Shown here in pieces: positions 1 to 10,021 of a stretch of DNA of 64,000 nt. This DNA comes from Brasilonema sennae CENA114 (lineage in GTDB: Bacteria; Cyanobacteriota; Cyanobacteriia; Cyanobacteriales; Nostocaceae). Numbering within the stretch: position 1 is the stretch's first letter; every line of letters starts with the position of its first letter. The position numbers were made by a program, and so were the translations under genes. The notes beneath the pieces were generated by a model. The model was not told the origin of the DNA. It saw only the letters and a program-made list of their open reading frames with translations, and did not search any database. The DNA is taken from NCBI RefSeq assembly GCF_006968745.1, contig NZ_CP030118.1, positions 2,492,654 to 2,556,653 on the forward strand, given 5' to 3'.

Positions 1-2
1 TT

Positions 3-785
3 CTAGCCGACGTTTGTTTGAGGCGCTTTTTGCTCTTGTTTATAGAATGTTACGAAGGCAAGAATAGTTATTGCTGTCAGATAGATACGTTTCAACCAGG
101 CGTTACTTAATCTGAGTGTAATACGCGCTCCAATAATTCCACCAAAGAACATAGCGATACCAAGAATAAAGCCTAGTTTGTAATCCACAATTCCCTGCAT
201 CATGAAAATTATGGTAGCAACAAGTGAGGAAAATATATTGATGAGTTTAGTGGTAGCTATTGCCTGGACAAATGTCATGCGAAATAGCATTATGTAGGCT
301 GCTGTCAGCAGTGTTACATAGCCGCCACTGAAAAAGCCACCATAGATACCAAATATGAAGGTAGCCGCATATCCCGTTATTTCTGCTACTCGTGAAGGCA
401 CTCCCTCTATTGGCACTATTCCCGCATCTCGGTTAAATATTGAAAACACGGCAACTGCAATCATTGAGATAGAGATAATAAACGGTATTGATTTTGACGG
501 AACAATAAAAACAAGTAATGCTCCCAAAATTGAACCGAAAAGCGTTAGTGATATTAGTAGTGGTAAGCGACGACGATCAATCACTCCTTTCCCAAGAAAA
601 GGCAATGTGCCACCAACGCTCATCAAGGTTAATGCCAGCATATTAGTAGCAAGAGCAGTGCGCGGATCAATACCAACCTGAAACATTATAGGTACGGTAA
701 TCAGGGAAGTACTACCAGTAATGACGCTGATAATGCTTGCTATCAAGAAAACTCCAATCAGAATAAATATTTGGATAACAGTCAT
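3..785 (-). CDS. TauE/SafE (TSUP) family membrane exporter
   Basis: Complete 260-aa, strongly hydrophobic protein of about eight membrane segments, typical in size for the sulfite exporter TauE/SafE family, which moves sulfite, sulfonates or other small anions across the inner membrane. The N-terminal half carries the family-like GVDPRTALATN-type loop (here GIDPRTALATNM, about residues 37-48), and a similar segment recurs in the second half, as expected for the internal repeat. The longest frame opens with a GTG at 797, but the ATG at 785 (MTVIQIF) is a more natural start. The substrate cannot be read from the sequence. No operon partner is visible. Confidence 0.8.
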   Translation of the reverse strand: MTVIQIFILIGVFLIASIISVITGSTSLITVPIMFQVGIDPRTALATNMLALTLMSVGGTLPFLGKGVIDRRRLPLLISLTLFGSILGALLVFIVPSKSIPFIISISMIAVAVFSIFNRDAGIVPIEGVPSRVAEITGYAATFIFGIYGGFFSGGYVTLLTAAYIMLFRMTFVQAIATTKLINIFSSLVATIIFMMQGIVDYKLGFILGIAMFFGGIIGARITLRLSNAWLKRIYLTAITILAFVTFYKQEQKAPQTNVG

Positions 786-797
786 AAAAAGTATCAC

Positions 798-1287
798 TCG
801 TCACAAGCAATTATCCCCTGAATTGTTACTATTAAACGATTAATAGTCATAAACTTAATCGAATTACCGTTGTTTGCTGGCACAAGTGCGGCTAGAACAC
901 CAAACAGAGTGTCCCGCGTCTGTCTAAAGCCCAAATCTACAATCAACGATCTAAAATCCTATGTTTCACGCTACCATTCTTGAACCCTTAGAAGCAGACC
1001 AATGGTTTGTGGATAGTGTTGACTTACGAGAGTTTGTTGTCACTGCTAAAGAAATACGCGATAAGCCTTTATGCTTTAAGCACAGCTTATCGCACCACAC
1101 ACAATCCTGCCCTAACCCTCACTGAACTCCCTAATTGTTGACTTCCAAGCAAGCGATTCTATGGGAGAATCCAGGGCAACAGTCCTGCAGTTAGATGACA
1201 CTTAAACTTTTGATAAGACAACATGAATTTTCAGGAGCAATCTGTTTTCGCACACAAGACTCAATTTAGTGAGATTTCACCCTTACC
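798..1287. other. Intergenic region with one doubtful short ORF
   Basis: About 490 bases between the divergently read TSUP and OYE genes, presumably holding both promoters. The only coding candidate is a 54-codon plus-strand frame at 961-1125 starting MFHATILEPLEADQ. I do not recognise it; it may be a gene remnant. Nothing else structured was noticed. Confidence 0.4.
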
Positions 1288-2355
1288 ATGACAGATTTAT
1301 TTACACCCCTAACAATTGGCGCAGTGACTTTTCGCAACCGCATCGCAGTTTCGCCAATGTGTCAATATTCCAGTACAGATGGTTATGCTAATGATTGGCA
1401 TCTGATTCATCTGGCAAGTCGTGCTGTTGGTGGTGCAGGTTTAGTTTTCACTGAAGCAGCAGCCATCGAACCAAGAGGACGAATCAGTCCCCAAGATTTG
1501 GGTATCTGGTTGGATGAGCATATTGAGCCATTGGCAAAAATTGTTAGGGCAATTCATAACTTTGGGGCGATTGCAGGTATTCAACTTGCTCATGCTGGTA
1601 GGAAAGCCAGTACTGCACCACCTTGGGAAGGAGGAGAAGTTTTAAACACATCCAATGGTGGTTGGCATCCTGTACTTTCTAGTAGTGCTATTCCTTTTAG
1701 CGAAAACCACCCTATTCCGGAAGCATTAAACATAGAAGGCATCCAACAGATTATAAATGACTTCGTACAAGCGGCTCAACGTTCACAAGAAGCTGGATTT
1801 AAAGTCATTGAAATCCATGCGGCTCATGGTTATCTCTTACACCAATTTCTCTCGCCTCTAAGTAACAAACGCAACGATGAATATGGCGGTAGTTTTGAAA
1901 ATCGCACTCGTTTGCTAAGAGAAGTCGTTCAAGCGGTGCGAGAAATCTTACCATCAGATTATCCCTTGTGGGTAAGAATTTCTGCAACAGATTGGGTAGA
2001 AAATGGCTGGGATATAGAGCAGAGTATCGCCTTAGCAGAGAAACTGAATTCATTAGGTGTGGATTTAATTGATACTTCTAGCGGTGGTTCTGTACCCAAC
2101 GCCAAAATTCCCTTTGGCCCTGGTTATCAAACTGAGTTTGCTACGAGAATCCGCCACGAGGCAAACATCCTCACAGGTGCTGTCGGTTTAATTACATCTC
2201 CAGAACAGGCGGATCAGATTATTCGTACAGGTCAGGCAGATATTGTTTTAATAGGACGAGAGATGCTACGCAATCCTTACTGGGCATTATCTGCTGCCAA
2301 AAAACTGCGACAGGAAAAATTTTCACCTGTTCAGTACGAGCGGGCTTGGCTTTAA
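1288..2355 (+). CDS. NADH:flavin oxidoreductase, Old Yellow Enzyme family (YqjM-like)
   Basis: 355-aa FMN-dependent ene-reductase of the thermophilic-like/YqjM subgroup, which uses NAD(P)H to reduce activated C=C bonds of enals, enones and similar electrophiles in the cytoplasm. Visible marks are SPMCQYSS near residues 22-29 (with the Cys25 that tunes the flavin in YqjM), QLAHAGRKAS near residue 99, the HAAHGYLLHQFLSP substrate/FMN motif, and the C-terminal phosphate-binding stretch around LIGREMLRNPYWAL. Length matches the family. The ATG at 1288 is preceded by only a weak ribosome site. It stands alone, and a hairpin at 2450-2475 ends it. Confidence 0.9.
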   Translation: MTDLFTPLTIGAVTFRNRIAVSPMCQYSSTDGYANDWHLIHLASRAVGGAGLVFTEAAAIEPRGRISPQDLGIWLDEHIEPLAKIVRAIHNFGAIAGIQLAHAGRKASTAPPWEGGEVLNTSNGGWHPVLSSSAIPFSENHPIPEALNIEGIQQIINDFVQAAQRSQEAGFKVIEIHAAHGYLLHQFLSPLSNKRNDEYGGSFENRTRLLREVVQAVREILPSDYPLWVRISATDWVENGWDIEQSIALAEKLNSLGVDLIDTSSGGSVPNAKIPFGPGYQTEFATRIRHEANILTGAVGLITSPEQADQIIRTGQADIVLIGREMLRNPYWALSAAKKLRQEKFSPVQYERAWL

Positions 2356-2449
2356 TCGTGTCGTATCATATGATTTGGGCTTGCGTCGATGCGTCGTAGT
2401 GATTCGATATTTTACCCAGAAAAACTCTGTGTTTCAAAAACACATATAG

Positions 2450-2475
2450 CGCTCTATGGCTGACGCCATAGAGCG
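2450..2475. terminator. Perfect hairpin between convergent genes
   Basis: An 11-bp perfect stem (CGCTCTATGGC / GCCATAGAGCG) with a TGAC loop lies between the OYE gene and the oppositely directed glycosyltransferase. It is probably a bidirectional terminator, although a clear T-run is lacking. Confidence 0.5.
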
Positions 2476-2489
2476 AATCAGTAGAGGCG

Positions 2490-3653
2490 TCAGAGTCCTG
2501 TACTGAATCCTTGATGAGCGTGGTCTTCGATTAGTGGTACAGTCACAATCTCCCCACTAATCGCTTCTGACTCCTGAGTTCTGACTTGTTTTTCAACTTC
2601 AAACTGTTTAAGCTCTTTTGTGATGTAATTTACGTAGTGGTCACTATTATGCCGACTTAGAGCTAATTGATAACCACGTTCAGCTAAAGCATCAGCTTCT
2701 TGAGGGTTATTCAACAAATAGGTAATAGCTTGTTTTAAGCCTTCAACATCTTCTGGCTTAACCATCATTACCGCATTAGTTTCTGCTATATATTGATCGA
2801 GTCCAAGAGTGTGAGTGACTATCACAGGACGCCTACACGCCATTGCTTCCATCAATGCCTGTATTCCTGCACCACAATTACTTTCAAAGACACTGATTAC
2901 AATAATATCTGCATCCCGATATAGCTGGACTAACTCCGGCCATTCATAAAATCGGCGTGACATATTTCGTGGTAATTTTTCCGGAAAAGCTCGTTTTAAT
3001 AAAAGTGCATCGTTGGAGAAACCGCTGATTTTCACATCAATATCTAGATTTGCTGTTGCTGCTGCCAGAGTTCTGTAATCACGTTGTTCTAAACCAACAC
3101 TAGCGATCATTGGACGCGACTTCTTCGCTGAAGCAGGCTTAGGTGCAAAAAATTTGAGATCGGTTTGCTCCCAAACAAAATGAACACGAGATGCAGGTAG
3201 ATTCAGATAATCGCGTAAAAAAGTAACTTGGTGCTTGCTACAAGCTAAAAACAAATCGATCTTACTGGCCAAGTTAAATAACTTTAATGCTAAGCGTCCA
3301 CGAGGTCGATCAATATTGTGAAAAAACACTGCAATTTTGGGGCGGTTGCGCTTAAATCCACAAAGTGTTGCTAACTGAATACCTCCAGCCTCACTATTGC
3401 AGAAGACTATGTCATCCGATTTCAGTCGAGATGATAAAGCACGTGCCATTGCCCAATACTCTGGTGAACCTGCTATTTTGGAAAGAAGTTTGTCTACAAA
3501 AGAGGCTTGATATCCGGATGGTGTATGAATGCTGGCATTGAGTCTTTGCTTTAAGCTCCACATTACATGCCTAGGACATTTATTGCTCTCAGCTTCGGTA
3601 GTAATCTTCTCAAGGTCAATAGATCTATGAAGTACAATGTGATATTTAGTCAT
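2490..3653 (-). CDS. Glycosyltransferase family 1/4-like (tandem copy 1)
   Basis: 387-aa GT-B-fold glycosyltransferase. The C-terminal nucleotide-sugar domain contains the ALMEAMACRRPVIVTHTLGL stretch and the preceding E-x7-E-like region, as in GT4 enzymes. The sugar donor and acceptor are unknown. The gene is almost identical to the one at 4654-5715, but its last 34 or so residues (after KQFEVEKQVRTQES) are unique, so the two copies end differently. The upstream sequence is also shared, including the ATAAATATTACAAAAAATAT element next to the start. Most differences are synonymous or conservative, so both copies look functional. Confidence 0.8.
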   Translation of the reverse strand: MTKYHIVLHRSIDLEKITTEAESNKCPRHVMWSLKQRLNASIHTPSGYQASFVDKLLSKIAGSPEYWAMARALSSRLKSDDIVFCNSEAGGIQLATLCGFKRNRPKIAVFFHNIDRPRGRLALKLFNLASKIDLFLACSKHQVTFLRDYLNLPASRVHFVWEQTDLKFFAPKPASAKKSRPMIASVGLEQRDYRTLAAATANLDIDVKISGFSNDALLLKRAFPEKLPRNMSRRFYEWPELVQLYRDADIIVISVFESNCGAGIQALMEAMACRRPVIVTHTLGLDQYIAETNAVMMVKPEDVEGLKQAITYLLNNPQEADALAERGYQLALSRHNSDHYVNYITKELKQFEVEKQVRTQESEAISGEIVTVPLIEDHAHQGFSTGL

Positions 3654-4653
3654 AAATATTACAAAAAATATTGCTTTTCATGAAAGAAAAAGATTAAGCT
3701 AGGATAGATCTTCAACAAGGCTTTTTTAGCCAATCATCAGTAGCAGTTAAGTTCATTTTACCAGTAACATTACGTATCATATAAACAACTAGCTCCGTTT
3801 GTCTATCAGATTTTTTGGGATTTTATAAAGATTATTCAAAGTTATTGTTAGCGTTTGCGCTAGCCCCTAAGAGGGGCTAGCGGTTTCCTTTGGAACTCGC
3901 TTTGCAAAATGCCCAACCTAGATACTCGTTTTTGAAGTAAATTCTTAGATAGCTTTGAGTATTTTGCCACCTCATACCGTTTGACTTTAAAGTTAGAACA
4001 AACGCGGGTAAGTGGGGAAGTCGGGGGAGTCAAATATATCAGGATTTTTGTGAGAGGGTATCACAGAAGGCAGCTTTCCGGGGGAAGCTTCCCCCAAAAA
4101 CGTACCGCCCGGATATAACCATTCCCTTCTAAATAAGGTTGACTAACTTTGAATAGGATATTTCCAAGGGTGATGAGACGGAAGCTGTTATTAAAAGCAA
4201 AATCTGCTACAATCCTTATCCAGAAGGTTTTTTCTGGCCGTGATATCATGTTCTGATCAACACTTATAAAAAACGAAGAACCTCACCCCGCCCTATGCCT
4301 AACGGCACGCTACGCTATCGGGCACCCCTCTCCTTATCAAGGAGAAGGCCAGGGGGCCAAGTCGTTTTTTTGTAAATAATTAGGCGAACTTGATATGAAT
4401 ACTTTTTCCCAATCTCAAAAGCTCAATACTAACAAAAGTTTTTCACTTCACAGTTATTGTTAAAGAAGCGATATGATGCACACTTTGGACAAAGCAAGGG
4501 CGATACCCGCTCGTCGCGTCTCTTGCTTTGTGCGATTCGCCCGTATCGCCCTAATTCATATTTCTATAGTGCAACGCCCAAGATTTAACCCGGAAAAACT
4601 TTGCGTTTAAAAAAATCTACACGAACACTCCAAGTTCCACTCAAAAATTAATC
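3654..4653. other. 1-kb spacer between the glycosyltransferase copies
   Basis: The spacer holds the promoter side of copy 1 near 3654-3800 and a perfect 11-bp-stem hairpin at 3858-3882 (CGCTAGCCCCT / AGGGGCTAGCG). It also holds a repeat-like C/G-rich stretch at 4280-4350, and an inverted CAAAGCAAG...CTTGCTTTG pair near 4491-4533. A 62-codon minus-strand frame at 4061-4249 has no recognisable similarity and I do not consider it a supported gene. Confidence 0.5.
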
Positions 4654-5715
4654 TTAACCTTCAAGCTGTTTAAGCTCTTTTGTGATGTAATTTACGTAGT
4701 GGTCACTATTATGCCGAGTTAGAGCTAATTGATAACCACGTTCAGCTAAAGCATCAGCTTCTTGAGGGTTATTCAACAAATAGATAATAGCTTGTTTTAA
4801 GCCTTCAACATCTTCTGGCTTAACCATGATTACTGCATTAGTTTCTACTATATATTGATCGAGTCCAAGAGTGTGAGTGACTATCACAGGACGCCTACAC
4901 GCCATTGCTTCCATCAATGCCTGTATTCCTGCAGCATAACTATTTTCAAAGATGCTAACCACAATAATATCTGCATCCCGATATAGCTGGACTAACTCCG
5001 GCCATTCATAAAATCGGCGTGACATATTTCGTGGTAATTCTTCAGGAAAAGCTCGTTTTAATAAAAGTGCATCGTTGGAGAAACCGCTGATTTTCACATC
5101 AATATCTAGATTTGCTGTTGCTGCTGCCAGAGTTCTGTAATCACGTTGTTCTAAACCAACACTAGCGATCATTGGACGCGACTTCTTCGCGGAAGCAGGC
5201 TTAGGTGCAAAAAATTTGAGATCGGTTTGATCCCAAACAAAATGAACACGAGATGCGGGTAGGTTTAGATAATCGCGTAAAAAAGTAACTTGGCGCTTGC
5301 TACAGGCTAAAAACAAATCGATCTTACTGGCCAAGTTAAATAACTTTAGTGCTAAGCGTCCACGAGGTCGATCAATATTGTGAAAAAACACTGCAATTTT
5401 GGGGCGGTTGCGCTTAAATCCACAAAGTGTTGCAACCTGAATACCTCCAGCCTCACTGTTGCAGAATACTATGTCATCCGATTCCAGTCGAGATGATAAA
5501 GCACGTGCCATTGCCCAAGACTCTGGCGAACCTGCTATTTTGGAAACAAGTTTGTCCACAAAAGAACCTTGATATCCGAATGGTGTATGAATGCTGGCAT
5601 TGAGTCTTTGCTTTAAGATCCACATTACATGCCTAGGACATTTATTATTCTCGGCTTCGGTAGCAATTTTATCAAGGTCAATAGGTCGATGCAGTACGAT
5701 ATGATATTTAGTCAT
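4654..5715 (-). CDS. Glycosyltransferase family 1/4-like (tandem copy 2)
   Basis: 353-aa near-twin of the preceding glycosyltransferase, with the same GT-B domain layout and the same ALMEAMACRRPVIVTHTLGL stretch. It ends 34 residues earlier with KQLEG. Differences are scattered point changes, for example ENSYAAGIQ in place of ESNCGAGIQ. It lies upstream of copy 1 on the minus strand with its own copy of the promoter region, so the two are probably transcribed separately. The natural substrate is unknown; divergence after duplication could have altered acceptor specificity. Confidence 0.8.
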   Translation of the reverse strand: MTKYHIVLHRPIDLDKIATEAENNKCPRHVMWILKQRLNASIHTPFGYQGSFVDKLVSKIAGSPESWAMARALSSRLESDDIVFCNSEAGGIQVATLCGFKRNRPKIAVFFHNIDRPRGRLALKLFNLASKIDLFLACSKRQVTFLRDYLNLPASRVHFVWDQTDLKFFAPKPASAKKSRPMIASVGLEQRDYRTLAAATANLDIDVKISGFSNDALLLKRAFPEELPRNMSRRFYEWPELVQLYRDADIIVVSIFENSYAAGIQALMEAMACRRPVIVTHTLGLDQYIVETNAVIMVKPEDVEGLKQAIIYLLNNPQEADALAERGYQLALTRHNSDHYVNYITKELKQLEG

Positions 5716-5877
5716 AAATATTACAAAAAATATTGCCTTTCATTATCAAAAATTAAGCCAGAATATTCAATAAGGTTTTTTACCAGGTTACCAGTAGCGC
5801 TTAGCTTCAGTTGATCAATAACATTACGTATCATAGAAACGGCTTGCACCGTTTGTCTATGATATTTTTGGGGGTAA

Positions 5878-7098
5878 TCAGATCGCACCGTTCAAAAATC
5901 GTGCCACAAATCCCACGAATCCACCCCCAAGGACTAACCAAGCTGAGTTGATTTTGAAGCGAAAAACAGCAATTAAACTCAGGAGTGTCAACAGCACAGT
6001 CAACCAATCTATAATTGCAGCGCGTCCCAAGGTATACGTAACTACTGCCATCAGTCCCAAAGAAGCTGCATTTACCCCATCTAAAAAACTACTCACCCAA
6101 GAAGATTGACGTAGCTTAGGAACCCAAGGGTTAACGATCCATACCAAAACAAAGGCAGGCAGAAAGATACCAATTGTTCCGGCGATCGCTCCTGCATGAC
6201 CTGCCAATAGGTAACCTATAAAAGTAGCTGTGGTAAATACTGGACCTGGTGTAAACTGACCAATAGCGATCGCGTCTAAAAGCTGTTGAGAAGTGAGCCA
6301 ATGGTTCTGTTCTACGAGTTCCCTTTGTAAGAACGCTAACAGTACATAGCCACTACCGTACAACACAGAGCCGATTTTTAAAAAGAACAAAAACACCTGA
6401 AGCCAACTCACAGAAGTAGCGACAGTTGCACCTCCGGTCTGTCCCATAACTAGAGAAATAGGTAGTAACCAAGCTGCTGATGTTCTATTTTTACTCTGCC
6501 ACAGATTTTTGAAAAACATTACCCCTAGCCCAGCCAGCAGTAGCAACAGCAGTTCATCCACCTTGAGGAAAAAGGCGATAATTACGGCTATTGCAGCAAT
6601 AGTTGTTGGAATATCCTTAATAGCTTTTTTACCCAACAGCCACACTGCTTGTACGACGATCGCAATAATTACGGGTTTAATACCATAAAGTAACCATTCA
6701 ACTTGAGGAATGGTTTGGTAGCGAGCATAAATGGCTGCCAGAGTCCAAACAATAATCATGGCAGGTAAAATGAAGCATGAACCAGCAACGAGCAGTCCAA
6801 GCCATCCAGCTCTCTCATAGCCAATATGAATTGCCAACTCAGTAGAATTGGGACCAGGTATCAGGTTGGTTATACCTAGCAAATCTAAAAGCTTCTCGCG
6901 GCTCAACCATTGGCGACGAGTCACCACTTCTGAATCCATCATTGCGATGTGGGCTGCGGGACCTCCAAAGGCGATCGCGCCCAATTTCAAAAAAACAAGT
7001 GCTAGTTCTTGAAGTCGTTGTTTTTGTTGTTGTGGATTTAATTCAGCATAAGGGATTGACTGTCCAGCCAACTGAGTATCTTCAGCATTTTGAGACAT
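5878..7098 (-). CDS. chrA: Chromate transporter, CHR family (ChrA-like)
   Basis: 406-aa inner-membrane protein made of two homologous CHR halves. The first has FGGPAAHIAMM and LIPGPNSTELAIHIGY; the second has YGSGYVLLAFLQRELV and GQFTPGPVFTTATFIGYLL. Long-chain CHR proteins export chromate (in cyanobacteria the homologue is also called SrpC and responds to sulfate status). The longest frame begins at a TTG (7107), but the ATG at 7098 has a good AGAAGGAAGG ribosome site nine bases upstream. No regulator is adjacent, so the substrate is inferred from the family. Confidence 0.88.
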   Translation of the reverse strand: MSQNAEDTQLAGQSIPYAELNPQQQKQRLQELALVFLKLGAIAFGGPAAHIAMMDSEVVTRRQWLSREKLLDLLGITNLIPGPNSTELAIHIGYERAGWLGLLVAGSCFILPAMIIVWTLAAIYARYQTIPQVEWLLYGIKPVIIAIVVQAVWLLGKKAIKDIPTTIAAIAVIIAFFLKVDELLLLLLAGLGVMFFKNLWQSKNRTSAAWLLPISLVMGQTGGATVATSVSWLQVFLFFLKIGSVLYGSGYVLLAFLQRELVEQNHWLTSQQLLDAIAIGQFTPGPVFTTATFIGYLLAGHAGAIAGTIGIFLPAFVLVWIVNPWVPKLRQSSWVSSFLDGVNAASLGLMAVVTYTLGRAAIIDWLTVLLTLLSLIAVFRFKINSAWLVLGGGFVGFVARFLNGAI

Positions 7099-7193
7099 TG
7101 GTTCCAACCTTCCTTCTGATGAAATGGATCGTTCGTATCTCCCCCGTTGCTAAATATAGCTAGATTCGGCTCTAAATTATACTCCAGGATTTT

Positions 7194-8141
7194 TCAATTC
7201 GTGACGTGCAGTACTGCCTTACCAGGAAAGCCCCTATCGAGTAGTTTTTGTGCCACCTCAGCTATTTGTGTCCAATCAGCTTCTAAATCGATGTGAGGAC
7301 GCAATTGTCCTGATTGTACTAAATTTGCCAGCCGTTTCAACCCAACTGCTGCCGATTCTCGTTGTAGTTCATGAAACAATATAAAACCGTATAAACTCGC
7401 ACCACCTGTACCATAGAAGCGTTGAGCGTTGAATGTTACTTCATTTCCCCCTGAGGTGCCAAACAGAATAATCGCCCCATCTGGTGCCAACAAACCGAGG
7501 GCTGTTCCCAGGACATTCCCGCCTACTGACTCTAAAATCAAATGATATGGACCGTACTCACTGGCTGCTGAAACGTCTTCACCAATGACAACAGAATGCG
7601 CCCCAGCGTCTTTGACAAAAGCTTCGTATTCTGGACGGCGAATGTGTGCGACAACCTGCGCCCCACTCAACCGTGCTAACTGGATGGCAAAGTTACCAAC
7701 GCCACCGGATGCACCTGTAATTAAAACTGGACGACCAAGAAGCGAACCACCTTTGAGTAAAGCATGGTAAGCCGTTAAACCTGCCACAGGTAATGTAGCA
7801 GCTTGGGCAAAGGATACTGAAGGTGGTAATTCTGCTAGAGAGTGGGTGGGTACAGACACCAATTCTCCCCAAGCACCAGAACGAAGAAAACCAACTACCC
7901 GCGTTCCTTGAGCTGGTCCGGAACCATCAGCGGCAGGAGTTTCAACTGTTCCCGCTAAGTCCCAACCAGGACGCCAAAGCGCTTCAGCAGTAGTGGAACG
8001 TCTGATTTCACCTCGGTTGAGAGAAATTGCTGCTACCCTAATCACCGCCTCATTAGCAGCAGGTGTCGGTGCATCAACCTCACGCAGTGCCAAACGTCCT
8101 GATACATTGGGATCGACAACGACGGCACGTATTTTACTCAT
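7194..8141 (-). CDS. Quinone oxidoreductase-like MDR protein (zinc-binding dehydrogenase family)
   Basis: 315-aa medium-chain dehydrogenase/reductase. The N-terminal GroES-like domain runs to about residue 125 and is followed by an NAD(P)H-binding Rossmann domain with GASGGVGNFAIQLA near 143-156. The catalytic zinc ligands of alcohol dehydrogenases are not apparent, pointing to an NADPH:quinone reductase or enone reductase. The start is preceded by a good AGGAG box. It is read in the same direction as chrA, with about 95 bases between, but the functional link is unclear. Confidence 0.82.
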   Translation of the reverse strand: MSKIRAVVVDPNVSGRLALREVDAPTPAANEAVIRVAAISLNRGEIRRSTTAEALWRPGWDLAGTVETPAADGSGPAQGTRVVGFLRSGAWGELVSVPTHSLAELPPSVSFAQAATLPVAGLTAYHALLKGGSLLGRPVLITGASGGVGNFAIQLARLSGAQVVAHIRRPEYEAFVKDAGAHSVVIGEDVSAASEYGPYHLILESVGGNVLGTALGLLAPDGAIILFGTSGGNEVTFNAQRFYGTGGASLYGFILFHELQRESAAVGLKRLANLVQSGQLRPHIDLEADWTQIAEVAQKLLDRGFPGKAVLHVTN

Positions 8142-8615
8142 GTTGAAAGTCTCCTGAATGAGTTTGAAAGTTATGACTTGATCTACTTTCTTGAGAAAGA
8201 ATAGTAATAATTTCGCTCAGTAAATTTGTCCGGACTTAAAATACAACAGTTTGGATCTGCATAGAAAGCTTTACTTAGTATTCAGCTTCTAACTCACAAA
8301 CCAATTTCAGTGATTGAGTACTATTACAAACTTCACTAAATCGATAGATTAATTGTATTTTCTAATTTAGAACAATATCACAGCAAACCTTAACAAGCAA
8401 GCTATCTGCTTCAACAAGAACCCCGACTTCTCGCGAGAAATCCGGGTTCTGAAGATTGTTGGCAACTCAATTTACGATTATTCATGATATGAATTTAATA
8501 GTTAGATTACCTAACTATTCTATGAACCCGATAGCTACTTGATGAGACACCATTTCCAGCAAAAGCGATACCATAAAGGCTTATTGCTCTGCTGGTCGCA
8601 TAACTCAAGAGAATA
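8142..8615. other. Divergent promoter region with a common cyanobacterial hairpin
   Basis: About 470 bases between the MDR gene and the dienelactone hydrolase. A hairpin at 8417-8450 pairs AGAACCCCGACTTCT with AGAAATCCGGGTTCT around CGCG. The rest is AT-rich with no coding signal. Confidence 0.5.
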
Positions 8616-9452
8616 ATGAAACAGATAACGCGCCGTAAATTTATTGCAACAGCTACTATAGCAACAGGTTTTGCCTTAGCAGTACAACCGGTTTCTGCCA
8701 AAGTCATCACCACCGATAGCAAAGGATTAGTCACGGGTGCGGTGAAAATACCTGTTCAAGATGGCGAAATTCCGGCTTACAGGGCGATGCCTGCAAAAGG
8801 TGGAAATTTCCCGATTGTCCTAGTTATTCAGGAAATCTTTGGTGTACACGAACACATTCAGGATGTATGCCGTCGTTTTGCTAAGTTAGGGTATGTGGCG
8901 ATCGCACCCGAATTATTTGTGCGTCAAGGTGATGTCTCGAAGTTAAGCAGCATCGAAGAAATTCGACCAATAGTAGCTAAAGTGCCAGATGCTCAAGTGT
9001 TATCCGATCTCGATGCCACAGTAGACTGGACTGTGAAATCATCAAAGGGCAATAGCAATAAGTTGGGGATTACAGGCTTCTGCTGGGGTGGTCGTATTAC
9101 CTGGTTGTATGCGGCACACAATCCTCAAGTTAAGGCAGGTGTCGCTTGGTACGGGCGACTAGTAGGCGATGTCACTGAACTAACACCTAAGAATCCTGTC
9201 GATATTGCCTCTGGGCTGAAAGTCCCTGTTCTCGGACTCTATGGTGGCAAGGATACAGGCATTCCTCTTGATACTGTCGAACAGATGCGCGATCGCCTGA
9301 AGTCAGGCAGCAGCAAATCGGAAATCATTGTCTACCCAGATGCACCCCATGCCTTTTTTGCCGATTATCGCCCCTCCTACCGGGAGAAAGAAGCGAAAGA
9401 AGGCTGGCAACGACTTCAGGATTGGTTTAAGCAGCATGGAACGAGTGGGTGA
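8616..9452 (+). CDS. Tat-exported dienelactone hydrolase family protein
   Basis: 278-aa alpha/beta hydrolase. The N-terminus [20 protein letters not shown] is a twin-arginine-type signal ending near VSA-K, so the enzyme should act in the periplasm. The catalytic Cys-Asp-His triad of dienelactone hydrolases is visible: Cys in GFCWGGR, Asp in YGGKDTGIP, His in [11 protein letters not shown]. The family opens dienelactones or hydrolyses other esters; the natural substrate here is unknown. The ATG at 8616 follows a short AAGAG ribosome site. It appears monocistronic. Confidence 0.88.
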   Translation: MKQITRRKFIATATIATGFALAVQPVSAKVITTDSKGLVTGAVKIPVQDGEIPAYRAMPAKGGNFPIVLVIQEIFGVHEHIQDVCRRFAKLGYVAIAPELFVRQGDVSKLSSIEEIRPIVAKVPDAQVLSDLDATVDWTVKSSKGNSNKLGITGFCWGGRITWLYAAHNPQVKAGVAWYGRLVGDVTELTPKNPVDIASGLKVPVLGLYGGKDTGIPLDTVEQMRDRLKSGSSKSEIIVYPDAPHAFFADYRPSYREKEAKEGWQRLQDWFKQHGTSG

Positions 9453-9600
9453 GGATGGAACTTACGGGAACCTTACTGGCTGTACGTGGTATTTAACTGT
9501 GCGAGAATTTGGAATAATAGCTTTATTTCTGTCGCGCTGTACTAGTAATGTGGAAGATAATGTGGAAGAAAGTACCACCAGAGATAGCACAAGAGTGTGA

Positions 9601-10010
9601 AATTCTATTACTACTCAAATTATCTTGAACTTACCAGATGAAGTCTACAAAAAAGCCGAACATTTTGCCCAACTCACTAACCGTGCTGTGGGTGATATTT
9701 TGACGCAAGCAATAGCACTTTCTCTGTCTCCAGTCAGTCCCCAGTCTACATCGATTGACAGCAAAGAAACTCCCTCTATTGTTTCTTTATCTGATGAAGA
9801 AGTTATCGCCGTCACCGAATTACAGATCGAGCCAGAACAAGACTAAAGGTTAAGCGAATTGCTATACAATCAACAAGCTGGGACACTTGCCGATACTGAG
9901 CATTCTGAACTTTGGATTTAATGCAAGTTTATCAACAAAAACTATTACTTAAAGCTCAAGCTTTACGTGAAGCAGTCCAGCGAGGTTTACGAGAACCTTT
10001 AGATGCGTGA
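9601..10010 (+). pseudogene. Broken small RHH/antitoxin-like gene paired with the HNH gene
   Basis: Fragments of one protein lie in two frames. 9625-9843 reads LNLPDEVYKKAEHFAQLTN and continues to EPEQD, where a TAA (9844-9846) interrupts; the same frame continues RLSELLYNQQAGTLADTEH. A one-base deletion near 9911-9913 then shifts into the frame MQVYQQKLLLKAQALREAV, ending at 10010. A single GAA-to-TAA change and a lost T would explain both lesions. No ATG remains at the front (only ATT or TTG). The N-terminal LPDEVYKKAEHFAQLTNR segment resembles ribbon-helix-helix proteins. I recall intact versions of this protein directly upstream of an HNH gene in cyanobacteria. Confidence 0.7.
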
Positions 10011-10021
10011 GTTCAAGCTGG

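Larger units (their letters stand above)
2597..5865. repeat. Tandem duplication of a glycosyltransferase gene and its promoter region
   Basis: Two direct copies, about 2597-3835 and 4661-5865, share nearly identical coding sequence (from the shared GCTGTTTAAGCTC-type 3' end) plus roughly 150 bases of more diverged upstream DNA, down to a common ACATTACGTATCAT segment. Copy starts lie 2062 bases apart. The DNA between the copies is not duplicated. Confidence 0.8.

Noticed and set aside
4061..4249. 62-aa ORF between the glycosyltransferases
   Set aside because: No known similarity and surrounded by repeat-like DNA; it could be a remnant but cannot be supported.
9328..9600. 90-aa ORF overlapping the dienelactone hydrolase end
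   Set aside because: Mostly a shadow of the hydrolase in another frame, then non-coding sequence up to a stop.
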